DNA of 64,000 bases from Cymbomonas tetramitiformis (taxonomy: Eukaryota; Chlorophyta; Pyramimonadophyceae; Pyramimonadales; Pyramimonadaceae): assembly GCA_001247695.2 (NCBI GenBank), contig LGRX02009758.1:1-64000 (forward strand), in the 5' to 3' direction. Under the pieces are notes generated by a model that did no database searches, was not told where the DNA came from, and saw nothing but the letters and a program-made list of their open reading frames with translations. Of this stretch, positions 45,479 to 57,406 are shown in pieces. The position numbers and the translations under genes are program-made. The first letter of the stretch is position 1, and each line of letters starts with the position of its first letter.

Positions 45479-46868
45479 ACAGAATGGGACATTTGAATAT
45501 CTGCACCAACAGCAGATCAGGTTTGAGAGAATTGGTGGGAAACCATCCAGAAATGGCGAGAAACCATTCAGTACACAAGCAGCCGAACAGAACTGGAGGG
45601 GAACCAGGAGAGCCTCAGTTCTTGCCACATCATCACATCTATAATTATTCAGAGGAGAAATCTAGGATTGCTCAGAAGACAGATCAGAGTTGATTGGCAG
45701 CTGCAGTCCGAGGGCTGTATGACATGACAGACATCGGGGCTGTTGAATTTGAAGTGACTGGCCATGTGACATTCGAATCCGAGGTAAGCCGAGGGAGTTC
45801 GAGTCGACAAGTTACTACTAAAAGAGCTGAGCAAGCTCTCACATCAGTTTTAAATTAGTTACAAGTAAGCACCCAACCTCTGGTTGCTAGTAACTCCGAC
45901 TCAGTAAGATTTACCGATATTTCCGATATCCAACCTTGGGATCCCTTGTATCTCAACCGAGTGCTAATAGTGCATTCCAGTAAGCTTGCTTTATACACCG
46001 GAGTGATCCTGCTTTAGGACTCACAATAAGCCGAAACCGAAGCTCAAATTACACCCCTTTCAGCTGCTCTATTGTAACTTCGAGGGGTGTGATTCCTAAA
46101 GATATTTCGCGTCACGCGTGGATGCTCATTTGGGAGGGTGCTTCCAAAATCAGTTTCCTATTACACACGCAAAAATCAAGTGTCAAGTACCTCTACCCTT
46201 CAACCCTCTCGCAAAGATGCGAGCTTTGACCAAACACACGAAGCGAATCGAAAAGATCCGAAACGCTTCTTCTCACTCAAACGAAAGCGAAAGCGAAGAA
46301 AATAGTAGTATCTCACTGTGAAGATTGTGCACACGGATATTTTTTAGAATTGTTGCATACGACTGCGTATGCCTTTACCGTGAAAGCATGAATGAGTTAA
46401 AAAATTCAAGCGCTTGTGGTTGTGCAAAGCTCCCAGAATGAAAGTTGGTGACAGTCATGTCGCAGTCGCATAGCGTTCGTGTGGGGTTCTTCGTCTTGGG
46501 TGAGCGATATTAAGCGTGGTCCGGAATTCTCAATTCGCAACTGGGCGTCTGTGGCATAGGGCACTATAGTGGCATGGCATGGCATGGCATGTCATGCCCG
46601 TTCAGTCGATGCTCTGTCTGCGTTCTTGCGATCGGTGATCGCTCAGAGAACAACTTGGGAGCGGCACGATCGATACGGCATCGATCTGTCATCGTGGTAT
46701 CGCGTTTGAACAGTAAGTGTCGTTACGCAATTTTAGATTCTGAAACGCTCGAAGGCGTCATCTGAACGCGGATCGCGAACTGTCACATGCGGAACGCGAA
46801 CGCTCGGCTTCAGGGTAGAACGATGAACGGGCGATTTCGCGATCCGGACGGTTTCCAGTTTTCCAGAT
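45479..46868. other. Gene-poor interval
   Basis: It contains a short GGCAT microsatellite at about 46571-46590 and no supported gene. Confidence 0.4.
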
Positions 46869-47467
46869 GTGGCGTCTGATCTGGGCGCTTACTCTGGAAT
46901 TTCGCCGTTCGTACCGCAATCAAGGCCGCCGGTTTCGTCGTTTCAGCAGCCTGGAGTGGCACGCACTCCCATGCAGCAATCGGCGACTTTTCCGCAGCAA
47001 TCGGCGACTTTCCCGCAGCCACCGGCGACTTTTCCGCGGCAATCGGCGACTTTTCCGCAGCAATCGGCTGGTTTCGTTCAAAATCCGTACGACGGGTCTG
47101 GACAAGTTAGTGCGCCAGCTGGAGTTAATTTTGACGCGGGAATGGTGACACAGCAGCAGCAACTTGTGCACCAGCATCAATTGCAGCAGCAGCTGGCTCA
47201 GCAATTGCAACAAATTAAGCGACAATGCCAGCGAGGTGCATCAACACCGGCTACAACCGAGATCGTTGTGGCAAACACAGGTGCCTTCTATTCCGGTGGC
47301 GATGGGACCCGTGTCTCCGGTTTCCTTTCATTGACCCCTTCTCACCCGGACCGGTGAATCTTGCGCAGCAACCTTTTTCAGCACCGGTTTTCCTTGCTGT
47401 GCCTGGGCCAGCACCGTTGCAGCCAGCCTTTATGCCGTTTAACACTGCAGGATCTGCCAGCACTTAG
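46869..47467 (+). pseudogene. Gln/Pro-rich frame with QQSATFP repeats, frameshifted
   Basis: A frame without ATG (GTG at 46869) encodes a Pro/Gln-rich protein. It includes about five heptapeptide repeats QQSATFP from a 21-bp DNA repeat (46975-47065) and a Gln-rich coiled segment (QQQLVHQHQLQQQLAQQLQQ). The frame ends at 47357, but the overlapping frame continues in kind (PFIDPFSPGPVNLAQQPF) to 47467, so a frameshift lies between about 47280 and 47330. The composition resembles the N-terminal part of a retroelement gag or a transcription activator region, but no domain identifies it. Confidence 0.35.
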
Positions 47468-47639
47468 GGGGAGAGGTACCGACACTAGTGGGACCCCAGT
47501 GGTCAGTTTCAAAGCTCAGTGCGTGCTCTTGCGCGGCGGTATCTCCTGCCGTGTTTTTTTGCTGCTAACCCGCAGGACCGGAGAGCACACGATCCGAGCC
47601 ACACTGACTGCAGCGTTGGACCTTAGCTCTGCACCGGTG

Positions 47640-47912
47640 ACTTCTTGCCCAAACGTGGGGGATATGGTCCCCACGACACCGACAAGGGCCGCCGGAGGCC
47701 CTGGCCAATTTTCTGCAGCGACAGCGGAGGGGGGCAGCTCAGCGGTATCTTGCCCGAATGTGGGGGGTCGGGTCCCCACACCGACAGGGGTCGCCGGAGG
47801 CGCTGCCTAATTTTCTCAAAGCAACGGCGGAGAGGGGCAGCTCAGCGGTATCTTACCCGAAGATGGGGGATAGGGTCCCCACACCGACAAGGGTCGCCGG
47901 AGGCCCTGGCCA
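47640..47912. repeat. About 104-bp tandem repeat, 2.6 copies
   Basis: GGTCCCCAC sites fall at 47666, 47771 and 47874. Units include CACCGACAAGGGTCGCCGGA and GGGGCAGCTCAGCGGTATCT. Confidence 0.9.
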
Positions 47913-48436
47913 AATCTCTGTGGATATATTGACAGGCTCGGTAGCCTCTCATTTATGTCGCGAGGTCCTTTTATGTGTCGTGTCGCAAAAAGATCCGTTT
48001 ATATTAACGACGCTTCGCAGCTTTTACAAAAATATGCTGTTTTTCATTTCGTTTCCCTGAAAGGAGCGAAACAGGTTCCCTGGAAAAAAAAAAGTGACAT
48101 CGACAGGCCACACCGCAGGAGCTGTCCCTCAAAAATTATGGCGTTGGAATTTTCCCAAAAATTTCCTGCCGATGTCAGCAGTCCTACCCCGGATTGTGTC
48201 GAGCGCTCGCGCTTTACCGGCCAATCATGATACGATAGCATCTGAGGGATACCACGAATATGGGTCATAAGCAGAATAACCAATTGTAATTTTTGACACA
48301 AAAATTTTAAATGCGATCGATGCTCCAAGGCCAGAGGTGTGCGTCTTGGGCGAAAGCTCCCGCGTTTAATCTAACGGTTTTACCGATCTCAGCAGTCCTA
48401 CATAGGAGTGTATCGACTGATCGCGATCGTTCGTAA

Positions 48437-49728
48437 CAAGGCACTGCATGAATACGACTATTATTCATGAATATGAGTATGAATACCCAAAAATCTTAAT
48501 ATTCATACTCATGACTAACATAAAAAATTAATATTCATATTCATGAATGCAAATTTTATTTATTATTCATATTCAACTCAAATTACTTAAGTAATTTGAA
48601 TAATACACCCCTCCAGCCTGTACCCCCGGCCCGAATGAACCGAATGACTGTCGCGCCTTGGACCACGCGTATCACGAATCACCAGTCATCAATCATCTGT
48701 CATGTCCGATGTCGATGTGGTCAGATGAGACTTTGACGTCGTGACAGATGAAAGGAAGCGTTGGGAGAACCTGGCACTGGAACACTATGGGCGGTTTTCC
48801 CCGGGGTGATGGACTGCTTAACGAGTTCCAAATGTTGTGGCAGCTGCGAGAACAGTTCCCTCTGCACCTGATAGTGCGTCAAGCAGAACGCTTGCCATCT
48901 TCCCCACGAGGCCGATTGTGAGCAGGTTTTTTCAAGGGTTGGGTTTTTGACTGATCCCAGCATGGCACCGCATACTTTGGCAACATTGGTTTCCTGCGGT
49001 ATCAACAAGGCCGCATACAATCCCCCAAACCCGGCCATAAAAAGCAAATATTTTGAAATGTATCGTGGCAGAGATGAGGAGGAGTGAATAGTAGCCCTTG
49101 CGGAGCCGGAATTTAGAACAAAAACTTAAAAAGAAGCCCCAGGCTTGTTTTATTTGCCTTATTGATACGTAAATGGATAACTATTGTCACTGAATATTGA
49201 TATGTAAGACCAAAAAAACGTTTTTATCTGGGCACAGGGCCGTTTGTTCACCTGCAGAATAGTCCAGTTTATATCACTACCTGTACTGAATTTGGCTCAG
49301 GCCCAGTGAACAGTGAAAGTGCTAGCTTGTACGCCTGTCTACATAGATAGTTAGGTACTGTATACATATATGTAAAGTGCACTCTACGTAGATCCTTATA
49401 GTTATAATTGCTGGCCGATTACTTTGCGAGAATTTGGATGTGCATATTACGTACTATATATATCCATATAGTTATTTCCGTTAATAATTACGCTGGCGCG
49501 GACCGCGCGGTGTTCTAATTGATATTACGGTTCAAACAGCTTGTAATACTCTAAGTTATGTATATGAATATTTTCCCCAAATTATTTGAATAATTTGAGT
49601 TGAATATGAATAAAATGAAATTTTAATATTCATACTCAAGAGTACAACTGACATGGTGCATTCATACTCATGAATGCGTTTTCGGCGGTGCATTCATATT
49701 CAATTCAAGTTAATCATGAAGTGCCTTG
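48437..49728. mobile_element. Non-autonomous hAT-like DNA transposon, 1292 bp
   Basis: The ends are CAAGGCACTGCATG (left) and its inverted counterpart CATGAAGTGCCTTG (right). An 8-bp direct repeat GTTCGTAA flanks it (48429-48436 and 49729-49736), and neighbouring satellite monomers show the unoccupied site. Terminal CA-rG-type ends plus 8-bp duplication are typical of hAT elements. Subterminal regions carry many TTCATATTCA/TGAATATGAA motifs in both orientations. There is no transposase frame. Confidence 0.8.
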
Positions 49729-50031
49729 GTTCGTAACCGACAATAAGAGACACGTTTAACAATTCAAAATTATACCACGAAGATATGCGGAATTTCCAAT
49801 TATGAATTTGTCGCAAAACTTCTCTAACAGTTTTACCGATCTCCGCAGTCCTACACAGGATTGTATCGACCGATCGTTCGTAACCGACAGTGAGAGACAC
49901 GGGTAACAATTCCATATGTTACCAAGAAGATATGCGGAATTTTCAATTATGAATTGGTCGCAAAACTTCTCTAACCGTTTTACCGATCTCGGCAGTCCTA
50001 CACAGGATTGTATCGGCCAATCGTTCGTAAC

Positions 50032-50815
50032 CCGGTGTTTCAGCGACGAAACCTCCTCTGTACTGTACTGTCGGTTTTCTGTACTGTACTGTCGATTTTG
50101 GGGAATTCTGTGCCGACGTGGCAGTCGCGCGACAGTACAGTACAACCCGGAGGTTTAATAAGCGAACTACCGTCTCTGTACTGTACCGCACGGTTCGATG
50201 GGCTACACTGCACCGATTTTCATCACAAATTGCATATTTAAAGACATCGATTTCATACATATTTCGGCGAAACAAGGGTGACATCGTGGGGACACCAAGA
50301 ATTTTGAATATAAATATATATATCCACAATATATTCATTGTCCGTATGCATGCGCCTTTTTATTACGAAGAACCCCCTAAAAATAGCGCATTATTTCTTA
50401 AAATAGCGTGCAAACGCGCGATAAAATTATCCGTGTAATTATCCGCGGTATAAACGACAGAATCGAGCCATCGTGAGAGTATCGTGAGTGTACGCGCTTC
50501 GATATTTCTGTACTGTCGTATGTATTGTAGTCCGTACTGTCGGTGTCGTCTGTATTGTCGTCTGTACTGTCGTCTGTACTGTCGGCGGTACTGCCCTATA
50601 CTTAATTCTGAGAAATATCATTTTGGCGACATCCACGCCTCTGCTTCTATACTGTCGTCCTTTTTGTCTGCACTGTACTGTCGTCGACGAAAAACGGTGG
50701 ACCTCCAACCAGAGACGCGGAAATTGACATGTTGTCACGAACGCGGTACAGAGACAGTACAGTACAGACAAAACGACAGTACAATACAGAGGAGGTTTCG
50801 TCGTTAAAACCTCGG
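50032..50815. mobile_element. MITE of about 784 bp inserted in the satellite
   Basis: Terminal inverted repeats of about 55 bp share CGACGAAACCTCCTCTGTA followed by CTGTACTGTCG-like sequence at both ends. GTAAC (or GTAACC) is duplicated at 50027 and 50816. The interior has CTGTACTGTCG microsatellite tracts (50515-50595) and no transposase. Other satellite monomers show the empty site CGTAACCGACAATG. Confidence 0.8.
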
Positions 50816-51190
50816 GTAACCGACAATGAGAGACACGGGTAAAAATTCCATATGTTACCAAGAAGATATGCGGAATTTCTAATTATGAATTTGTCGCAAA
50901 AGTTCTCTAACAGTTTTGCCGATCTCGGCAGTCCTACACAGGATTGTATCGACCGATCGTTCGTAACCGACAATGACGGACACGGTAACAATTCCATATG
51001 TTACCAAGAAGATGCGCGGAATTTATAATTATGAATTTGTCGCAAAACCTCTCTAACAGTTTTACCGATCTCACCAGTCCTACACAGGATTGTATCGACC
51101 GATCGTTCGTAACCGACAATGAGAGAGACGGTTAACAATTCTATATGTTACCACGAAGATATACGGAATTTCCAATTATGAATTTGTAAA

Positions 51191-52651
51191 CGATTGCGAA
51201 TTCACGATTGAAGATATCTTCGTTCAATCGAGATACGATATGTGTCATGCCATAATATCGCGAATTGTTAAGCTGAACTTATTCTTGACGTCTGAGTCTT
51301 TTGCGGCGCGCTGTTTTCGTCACCTACCGTTCTGAGCCATTTGTATTTGTTTTGGCGGACTTTCTGTTTTTACAATGCAATGCGTACGGGAAAGTGCATG
51401 GTGTGTGCCTGCGCAGAACCTGCGTGACAGGGGTATTGCTTTCGCCTCACATCCCGTTGATTTTGTCGATTTCGACTTTTCAGCGACCTCGGTTTCCGAA
51501 TGTGCAGAGATTTCTGGAGGCCGGTGGGTCGTCCCCACTTCTCGACGGTTTGGGATCTGTTTCCAACATCTCTGCTGAGCATCGCTTCGTGTTTTGTTCA
51601 GGATTCCGATTTTACGCTTGGCCTTTTTTCAGATGTGCCAGCAGCTTTTTTTCTCCTGCACAGTTAAATTGTGGGACGCACGAACACGGTGACCGTACGG
51701 GCAAATCTACAGCACGGATTCGATGCTTGTCCGCCTGTATATGCTTTTCTTCGTCTGCTAACTTTCACTATTTTGTACTTTACTGAAACTCTTAAGATAT
51801 GGGACTCGCTTGGATAGCCGACACGAGGGCGAAAGCTGCACAAACTGTGCAGTGTGGTTTCGAATTCCACCGCTCTCACTGACTTTGCGTTTGTAGTTTT
51901 GCAGGGATTTTGCTAACTGTTTTTCGCACTCCTGTTTCAAATTTCTACTGTTTCTCGTGGCGTGTGCAAACGGTTTTATTTTTTACCTTATTATGACACT
52001 TTTTGCTTTTTTTCGTGTGCAGGCATTTCAACAATTTGTCACTCGCTGACGAGAAGCATGTTGCCGTGTTGAGGTTTCCTGTTCGAGTTAGAATTTTAGC
52101 ATTTAGCTACTTTCAAGGCGCTGATAATTATACGTTTACAGATTTTGTTGTGAAAGCTCTTTACTCGCTGTGTATTGCTCAATGATGTAAAATTGTGTTT
52201 GCATACTTTTGTATTAAAAACAAATTGTAGTACTTTACTTGTTGAGCGCATGATGCTCGATGCCCGCTTGCTTTGTTTATTGAATGCATGTGCATGATGC
52301 CCGCTTGCTTTGCTTATTGAATGCCTGTGCCTTACTCCCTTTGTATGATTTCACTATCTACATAACGAGATATGAAGCTGCTATCTTATGGTGCTTTTAC
52401 ATAGTTATTCGGTCTCGGTTTTCAGCGTGTAAAAATCATCCCTCCTGAAAGTTTTTCAATAAAAATTTGCGACAGACTTGAGTGTGGAACTCACTGCTGT
52501 CGCAGCTGCGACAGACATGAGAACCACACTCATTTCTGTCGCTCGCTAAAATATAAGTTTTGTCGCACGGTGCGACAAATAAAAAGACCCCGCGACAAAA
52601 AATGAAGTGCTACCGACAGGCGCATTTGGGTGACCGGGAGAATCAACAGCA
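51191..52651. other. AT-rich gene-poor interval
   Basis: No supported gene. TGCATGATGCCCGCTTGCTT is repeated at about 52247-52315, and a short motif containing TGTCGC(A) recurs at about 52470-52600. Confidence 0.4.
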
Positions 52652-53300
52652 GTGTCAACCACTGGTGCGGCCAGTCCCTTAGTAGCTGCTAGCGAGGGGC
52701 GATCAGCGCGCACAACGAGACTGTCAGAGCGTACCGTACAGTCGATTCAGCGCAGCCGAGCCCCAATTAGATCATCTGCCACGACACCCAGGATACCCAC
52801 CAGCGTGACACATGATGAGTCTCAGCAGCGACAAAGACCGTCACCACCTCCAGAACCGCCTCCACATTCTGAGATGATGGTTGGTATTGCTGCCCCGCCG
52901 GCAGCCCAACACGCACCTGGTTCAATCGCTGCGCAAGCAGGCTGCCCCAGCAGCTGCGCTGAGCTGCAGCCTACTACGGTGCTGCGAGCGTACCGCCTCA
53001 GCAGCCGCGCTCAACCGCAGCCCATAGCGCTGCAAGCGTGGTGCTCCAGCAGCAGCGCTGAGGAGGAGCAGTGCACAGAGGAGGCGGATGCTGCCTTCTG
53101 CGACTGGGGTCGCATCGATGAACTTACTCGGGTGCATAAGGACGCACGACCTGAGCAGGGTGTGCTTTCGCGGCCCTCCCTCAAAGCATACGCTGACGAA
53201 TAGTGTACGGAGGTGGAGCATGATGCTGCCTTCTGGGATTGCATCGATGCACGCAGCCTAGCTATGGCGCTGCAAGCGTACCGCCTCAGCAGCAGGGTAG
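52652..53300 (+). pseudogene. Ser/Ala/Gln-rich frame with an internal repeat and premature stop
   Basis: A 183-codon frame from ATG-less 52652 (GTG context; MSTTGAAS by alternative start) ends at TAG 53201. The same frame then resumes with EHDAAFWDCIDARSLAMALQ and AYRLSSR, repeating EADAAFCDWGRID and RAYRLSSRAQ from before the stop. The stop therefore appears to interrupt a repeat-containing protein. No family is recognised. Confidence 0.3.
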
Positions 53301-53313
53301 ATATCTTCCGCGG

Positions 53314-53569
53314 AGGTGACTCGGCCCGCATTGGGAATTTACTTCGGCCACATTTCGGCCCGTCTCGGCCCGAACCCAAAAATGCCCGCCGCAGGCGCAA
53401 AATTTTAATTTTAAGTATGACAATTTGTTAAAAATCGATAAAATTTTGGAAATTTATCGATTTTCCCCTCAATGCGACTCGGCCCATCCGCAACTTTTCC
53501 TTCGGCCCGCCTTCGGCCCGGGCCTCCGTGACACGGCCCCGGGCCGGCCAATCCCAGGAAGATATCTTC
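53314..53569. mobile_element. Possible short insertion flanked by an 11-bp direct repeat
   Basis: AGATATCTTCC flanks about 250 bases on both sides (near 53303-53313 and 53559-53570). The insert is rich in CGGCCC/GGGCCG with an AT-rich core and differs from the surrounding Ala/Gln-coding repeats. Confidence 0.4.
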
Positions 53570-53639
53570 CCTGCTCAGCAGCCCACGGCGTAGGCGCCCA
53601 GCAAATCCATCAGCTCTGAGCCGCAGCGGCCCACAGTGC

Positions 53640-53875
53640 ATGCCCCAGCAGCAGCAGCCGCCCGCAGCGGCAACAACGGAGCAGCGGCAGTCAGCGGCGG
53701 CAGCATCAGCGGAGCAGCAGCAACTAGCGGCGGCAGCAGCGGAGCAGCAGCAGCCAGCAGCAGCAGCGCAGCGGACGGCGGCAGAGGAGCAGCAGCAGCC
53801 AACGGCAGAAGCAGCAGGGCAGCAACGCAGAGCTGCCTCAGCGGGTCACGGCACACGTGCTGTCCAGCACGACGG
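53640..53875 (+). repeat. CAG/GCA-rich compound repeat
   Basis: CAGCAGCAGC, GCGGCAGC and GCAGCGGAG motifs in irregular order. All three plus frames are open, giving poly-Ala, poly-Gln or poly-Ser repeats. It may be part of the same decayed coding region as the flanking 78-bp repeats. Confidence 0.75.
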
Positions 53876-53879
53876 CTGA

Positions 53880-54463
53880 TGACGACTCGGCATCAGCCCA
53901 CAGCGCAAGCGCGAGTGCTGCCATGCAGATAGCCCAGCACGTGACGTCCAGCGCGATGGCTGATGGCCCAGCAGCCCGCAGCACACGCGCGAGTGCTACT
54001 CTGCAGGCGGCCCGGCGCGTGCCGCCCAGCGCAATAGTTGATGGATCAGCAGCCCTAGCACAGCGCAGGCGCGAGTGCTGCCCCGCAGGTAGCCCATCAC
54101 GTGCCGCCCAGCGCGATGACTGATGGTTCGGCAACTCATGGTACAGGTGCCAGCGAGTGCTGCCCCGCAGGCAGTCCAGCAAGTGTCGCCCCAGCGCAAT
54201 GGTTGATGGTTCAGCAGCCCACGCCGCAGGCGCGAGTGCTGCCCCGCAGGCAGCCCAGCACGTGCCGCTCAGCGCAATGACTGATGGTTCGGCAACTCGT
54301 GGTGCAGGCGCGATCGCTGCCCCGCAGGCAGTCCAGCACGTGCCGCTCAGCGCAATGGCTGATAGCTCAGCAACCCACGGCGCAAGCGCGAGTGTTGCCC
54401 CGCAGGCAGTAGTCCACCACGTGCCGCCCAGCGCAATGGCTGATGGCTCAGCAGCTCATGGCG
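53880..54463 (+). repeat. 78-bp tandem repeat, left part
   Basis: About seven units contain GCAGGCGCGAGTGCTGCCCC, GCAGGCAGCCCAGCACGTGC and CGCTCAGCGCAATGGCTGAT. The best frame encodes GASAAPQAAQHVPLSAMADG and SAAH. Indels in the earlier copies shift the frame. The array stops at 54463 and resumes after the transposon at 57963. Confidence 0.85.
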
Positions 54464-56216
54464 GGTAGCATACTGATTCAGGAATAGAAAAGTGCATAAT
54501 GGGGAATAGAAATTATGACAATTTTGGGGGAATACATTATAAATTATGTCACATGCCATCTATCGTTTGTACTATGAACTATCACAAGGTACCGCGGAGG
54601 TACAAGCGCAAGCGGTTCAGCGTGTGCAATAGTTTGCGTCTGGCACACCCCCTTCTTCTAAACAATTTATTGCATGTAGCATGAAGCATATTGTTTCCAC
54701 CATTCGATTCTAAAGCGTTTGCATTCATTAGGTGAATACCTTTCGTTTGAGCTATCGATTGGCCCCATCCGCAACCGCATCAGCTTAGCATTCAGTCGCG
54801 ACTGCAAGCTAAGTTGGTGCGTTGTGAGATGGTTTCGACCACTTGCGGCTTTGCATAATAGGGGTTTTCGTGAGAATCTTCTCACGAAACTTGGCAGTGA
54901 TATTGTTCATAGCAATATCAGTGCACCATCAAGAGCATATGACAAGCCGTTGAGTATATTAAAGACGGCCGCGTGCTGGCATGATGCCTTTTGGGTTTGA
55001 AACCCAAACCCAAACATGCCAAACAGCGAAGGGCTTCCCGTGAGTTCCAGCGCACGTAACTTTGCAAAATATATTGATAAGATGTATATATTTCACATTT
55101 CTGAAGTGCAAGGTTTGCGATAGCTTGTGCGCGAAGTTAACATATTATTTCTTTGACCCAGATTTATGAGTTTGAATATCACGCTAAAATCTGTGTCAAA
55201 GAAATAGTTATACCATTTTTGCGCACAGACTTTCTTAGACCTTGTGCTTCGAATATATCAAAGATAAATATCTTGGCAATATTTCTACGCAATTTCCTTA
55301 CGTGCGCTAGAACTCACGGGAAGCCGTTTGATGTTTAGCATGTATTGGGTTTGGAAACATTCGAACCCAAGCCCAATAGATCTGCGAAAGAAATAAATTG
55401 ATGGTTTTGCCAATAAGTTATCTCAGGCCTTGAGCTGATGAGAACTGAAAGATATATGTCTTGTAAATATTTGTGCATAGTTTCGCGCGCTATAACGCAC
55501 GGGAATTACTTTTCAGTTTGGCATGTATTGGGTTTGGGTAAACTCGAACACAAACCCAATAAATCTGCCAAAGAAATAAATTGATGGCTTCGTGCACAAG
55601 GCTTTTGAGGCCTTGGGCCTTTGGCAACTAAAAGATATATATCTTAGTAATACGTTTGCAAAGTTACGTGCGCTGGAATTCACGGGAAGCCCTTTGTTGT
55701 TTGGCATGTTTGGGTTTGGGTTTGCATGTACCCAAACCCATGATGTGCAGTACGCGTTTTGCGCATAGCTTACATCAGAGGTTGTGCGTTTGAGGGTGCG
55801 CAAATATTGCTGTTAGCAATACGTTTGCCAAGTATCGTGCGCTAGAACGCACGAGAACCCCTCCGCTGTTTGAGTTTTATGCGATGTGCGTGAAAGTTAT
55901 ACGGGCCTATCAGCTTAGCTCGCAGTCGCGACTGCAAACTGAGCTGATGCGACCACGGATCGGCTCAATCAAGAGCTCAAAAATTCCTAGGAGTCTAAAT
56001 GATATATCTATGTGCGTTACGAACGTTGGAAAATGTTTTCCTAATCTAATTTACTCGCAAACAGTGTGGGATATACGTGCAGTGAAGCCTTAATTTAATA
56101 TTCACGGCCGTGAATTTAATATTCGCGGCCGTGAATTCCAGATTCGGGAGGGCGTAAATCGTACGTTTATGTGAGAACTGAAGTCGGCTTGGTTGCAAAG
56201 ACCTGTCTGGTATTTT

Positions 56217-56463
56217 CTCTAAGTATTTTCTGACGTGTTCCCAAAGTGACCAAAAACCGAACGATCGGCGATCGAACGGTTTTTGGTCACTTTGGGAGTG
56301 AGATCGTGAGTTTAGGCTTGGTGACAACACGCGAGACACCACTAAGTATTTTCAGACGTGTTCCCAAAGTGACCAAAAACCGAACGATCGGCGATCGAAC
56401 GGTTTTTGGTCACTTTGGGAGTGAGATCGTGAGTTTAGGCTTGGTGACAACACGCGAGACAAC
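56217..56463. repeat. 123-bp tandem duplication, each with a 19-bp-stem hairpin
   Basis: Two adjacent near-identical units. Each holds CCAAAGTGACCAAAAACCG (56241-56259 and 56364-56382) and its exact complement CGGTTTTTGGTCACTTTGG (56277-56295 and 56400-56418). The loop between is AACGATCGGCGATCGAA. Confidence 0.9.
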
Positions 56464-57235
56464 ACTAAGTATTACAGTCTGAAAATACTTAGAGAACTAG
56501 AACACGTCTGAAAATACTTAGAGAAAATACTTACTGTCTGATTTGTTAAATATGCAATTTTAACTAAAGGCGGAAGGTTTTCCCTCTGGGAGTGTGCCCC
56601 TGTCCAGCGAAATAAAGATCTCTAAGATTGTATACTAATCTGAGTAATCTTTTGCTTCAAAATATCATCACATATTCCTACTTAGTATGTGGGTACCCGT
56701 TTCGCAAAGAATGAAAACCCATAGCGCAACTATTGCGGGTTTCAAATTCCTTAAATTCCACCCGCTTCCGCCAAATGAACGCGTCAGCCCACAACGAGAT
56801 GTGTGGTTGACCGTTCAGTCTGTGCAATTTGTTTAGGGAAAACAACGCATACGGAATTCTATTTTTGCTAACGCTTCCCTCGTCCGTTGCCCAGGCTCTC
56901 TTGCAAACGAGCGCGCGAATGAGGGAAGAATCGCCTAGCGGAAACGTGGACGCGGTTGACATCCGCGTTTCCGCTAGAGGTGAAAATGCACTGCCAAACG
57001 GTTAGTGTGTGTTTATTATGCTTATATGATATGCGTGATATGTTCATGCTGTGCAGGATGCGTCCCTGTTGGGCGTGAGTCGAGTTGGCTGGCTCGAATC
57101 ACGCCCATTACCCCGGCCCTCACAAGAACCATCCAGCATCCTAGCTAGATTCCGAACGGATCTTGCTTCCAACCCTTTCTAATTTAAGCAGAATTGCATG
57201 CACACTCGGTATCGTGGTCAGGAACTCGTAGAACT

Positions 57236-57406
57236 ACGTATCTGGTTCAATGAAAGCCACGTACCTGGTTCACTGAAAGCTCCGTATGTAGTTCAACGAA
57301 AGCCACGCCTGCGTATCTGGTTCAACGAAAGCCATGCATCTAGTTCAATGAAAGCCCCGTATCTAGTTCAATGAAAGCCCTGTATCTGGTTCAATGAAAG
57401 CCCCGT
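57236..57406. repeat. 23-bp minisatellite, 7 copies
   Basis: The unit is GTATCTGGTTCAATGAAAGC plus CCC or CAC, with CTGG/CTAG variants. Confidence 0.85.

Larger units (their letters stand above)
48300..51190. repeat. 147-bp satellite array interrupted by two transposons
   Basis: The monomer contains TTTTACCGATCTCGGCAGTC, CTACACAGGATTGTATCGAC, CGATCGTTCGTAACCGACAA and TTATGAATTTGTCGCAAAAC. The TACCGAT landmark falls at 48381, 49834, 49981, 50917 and 51063. Subtracting the two insertions (48437-49728 and 50032-50815, each with one target duplication) gives spacings of 153, 147, 147 and 146 bases. A more divergent copy lies near 48168. Confidence 0.9.
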
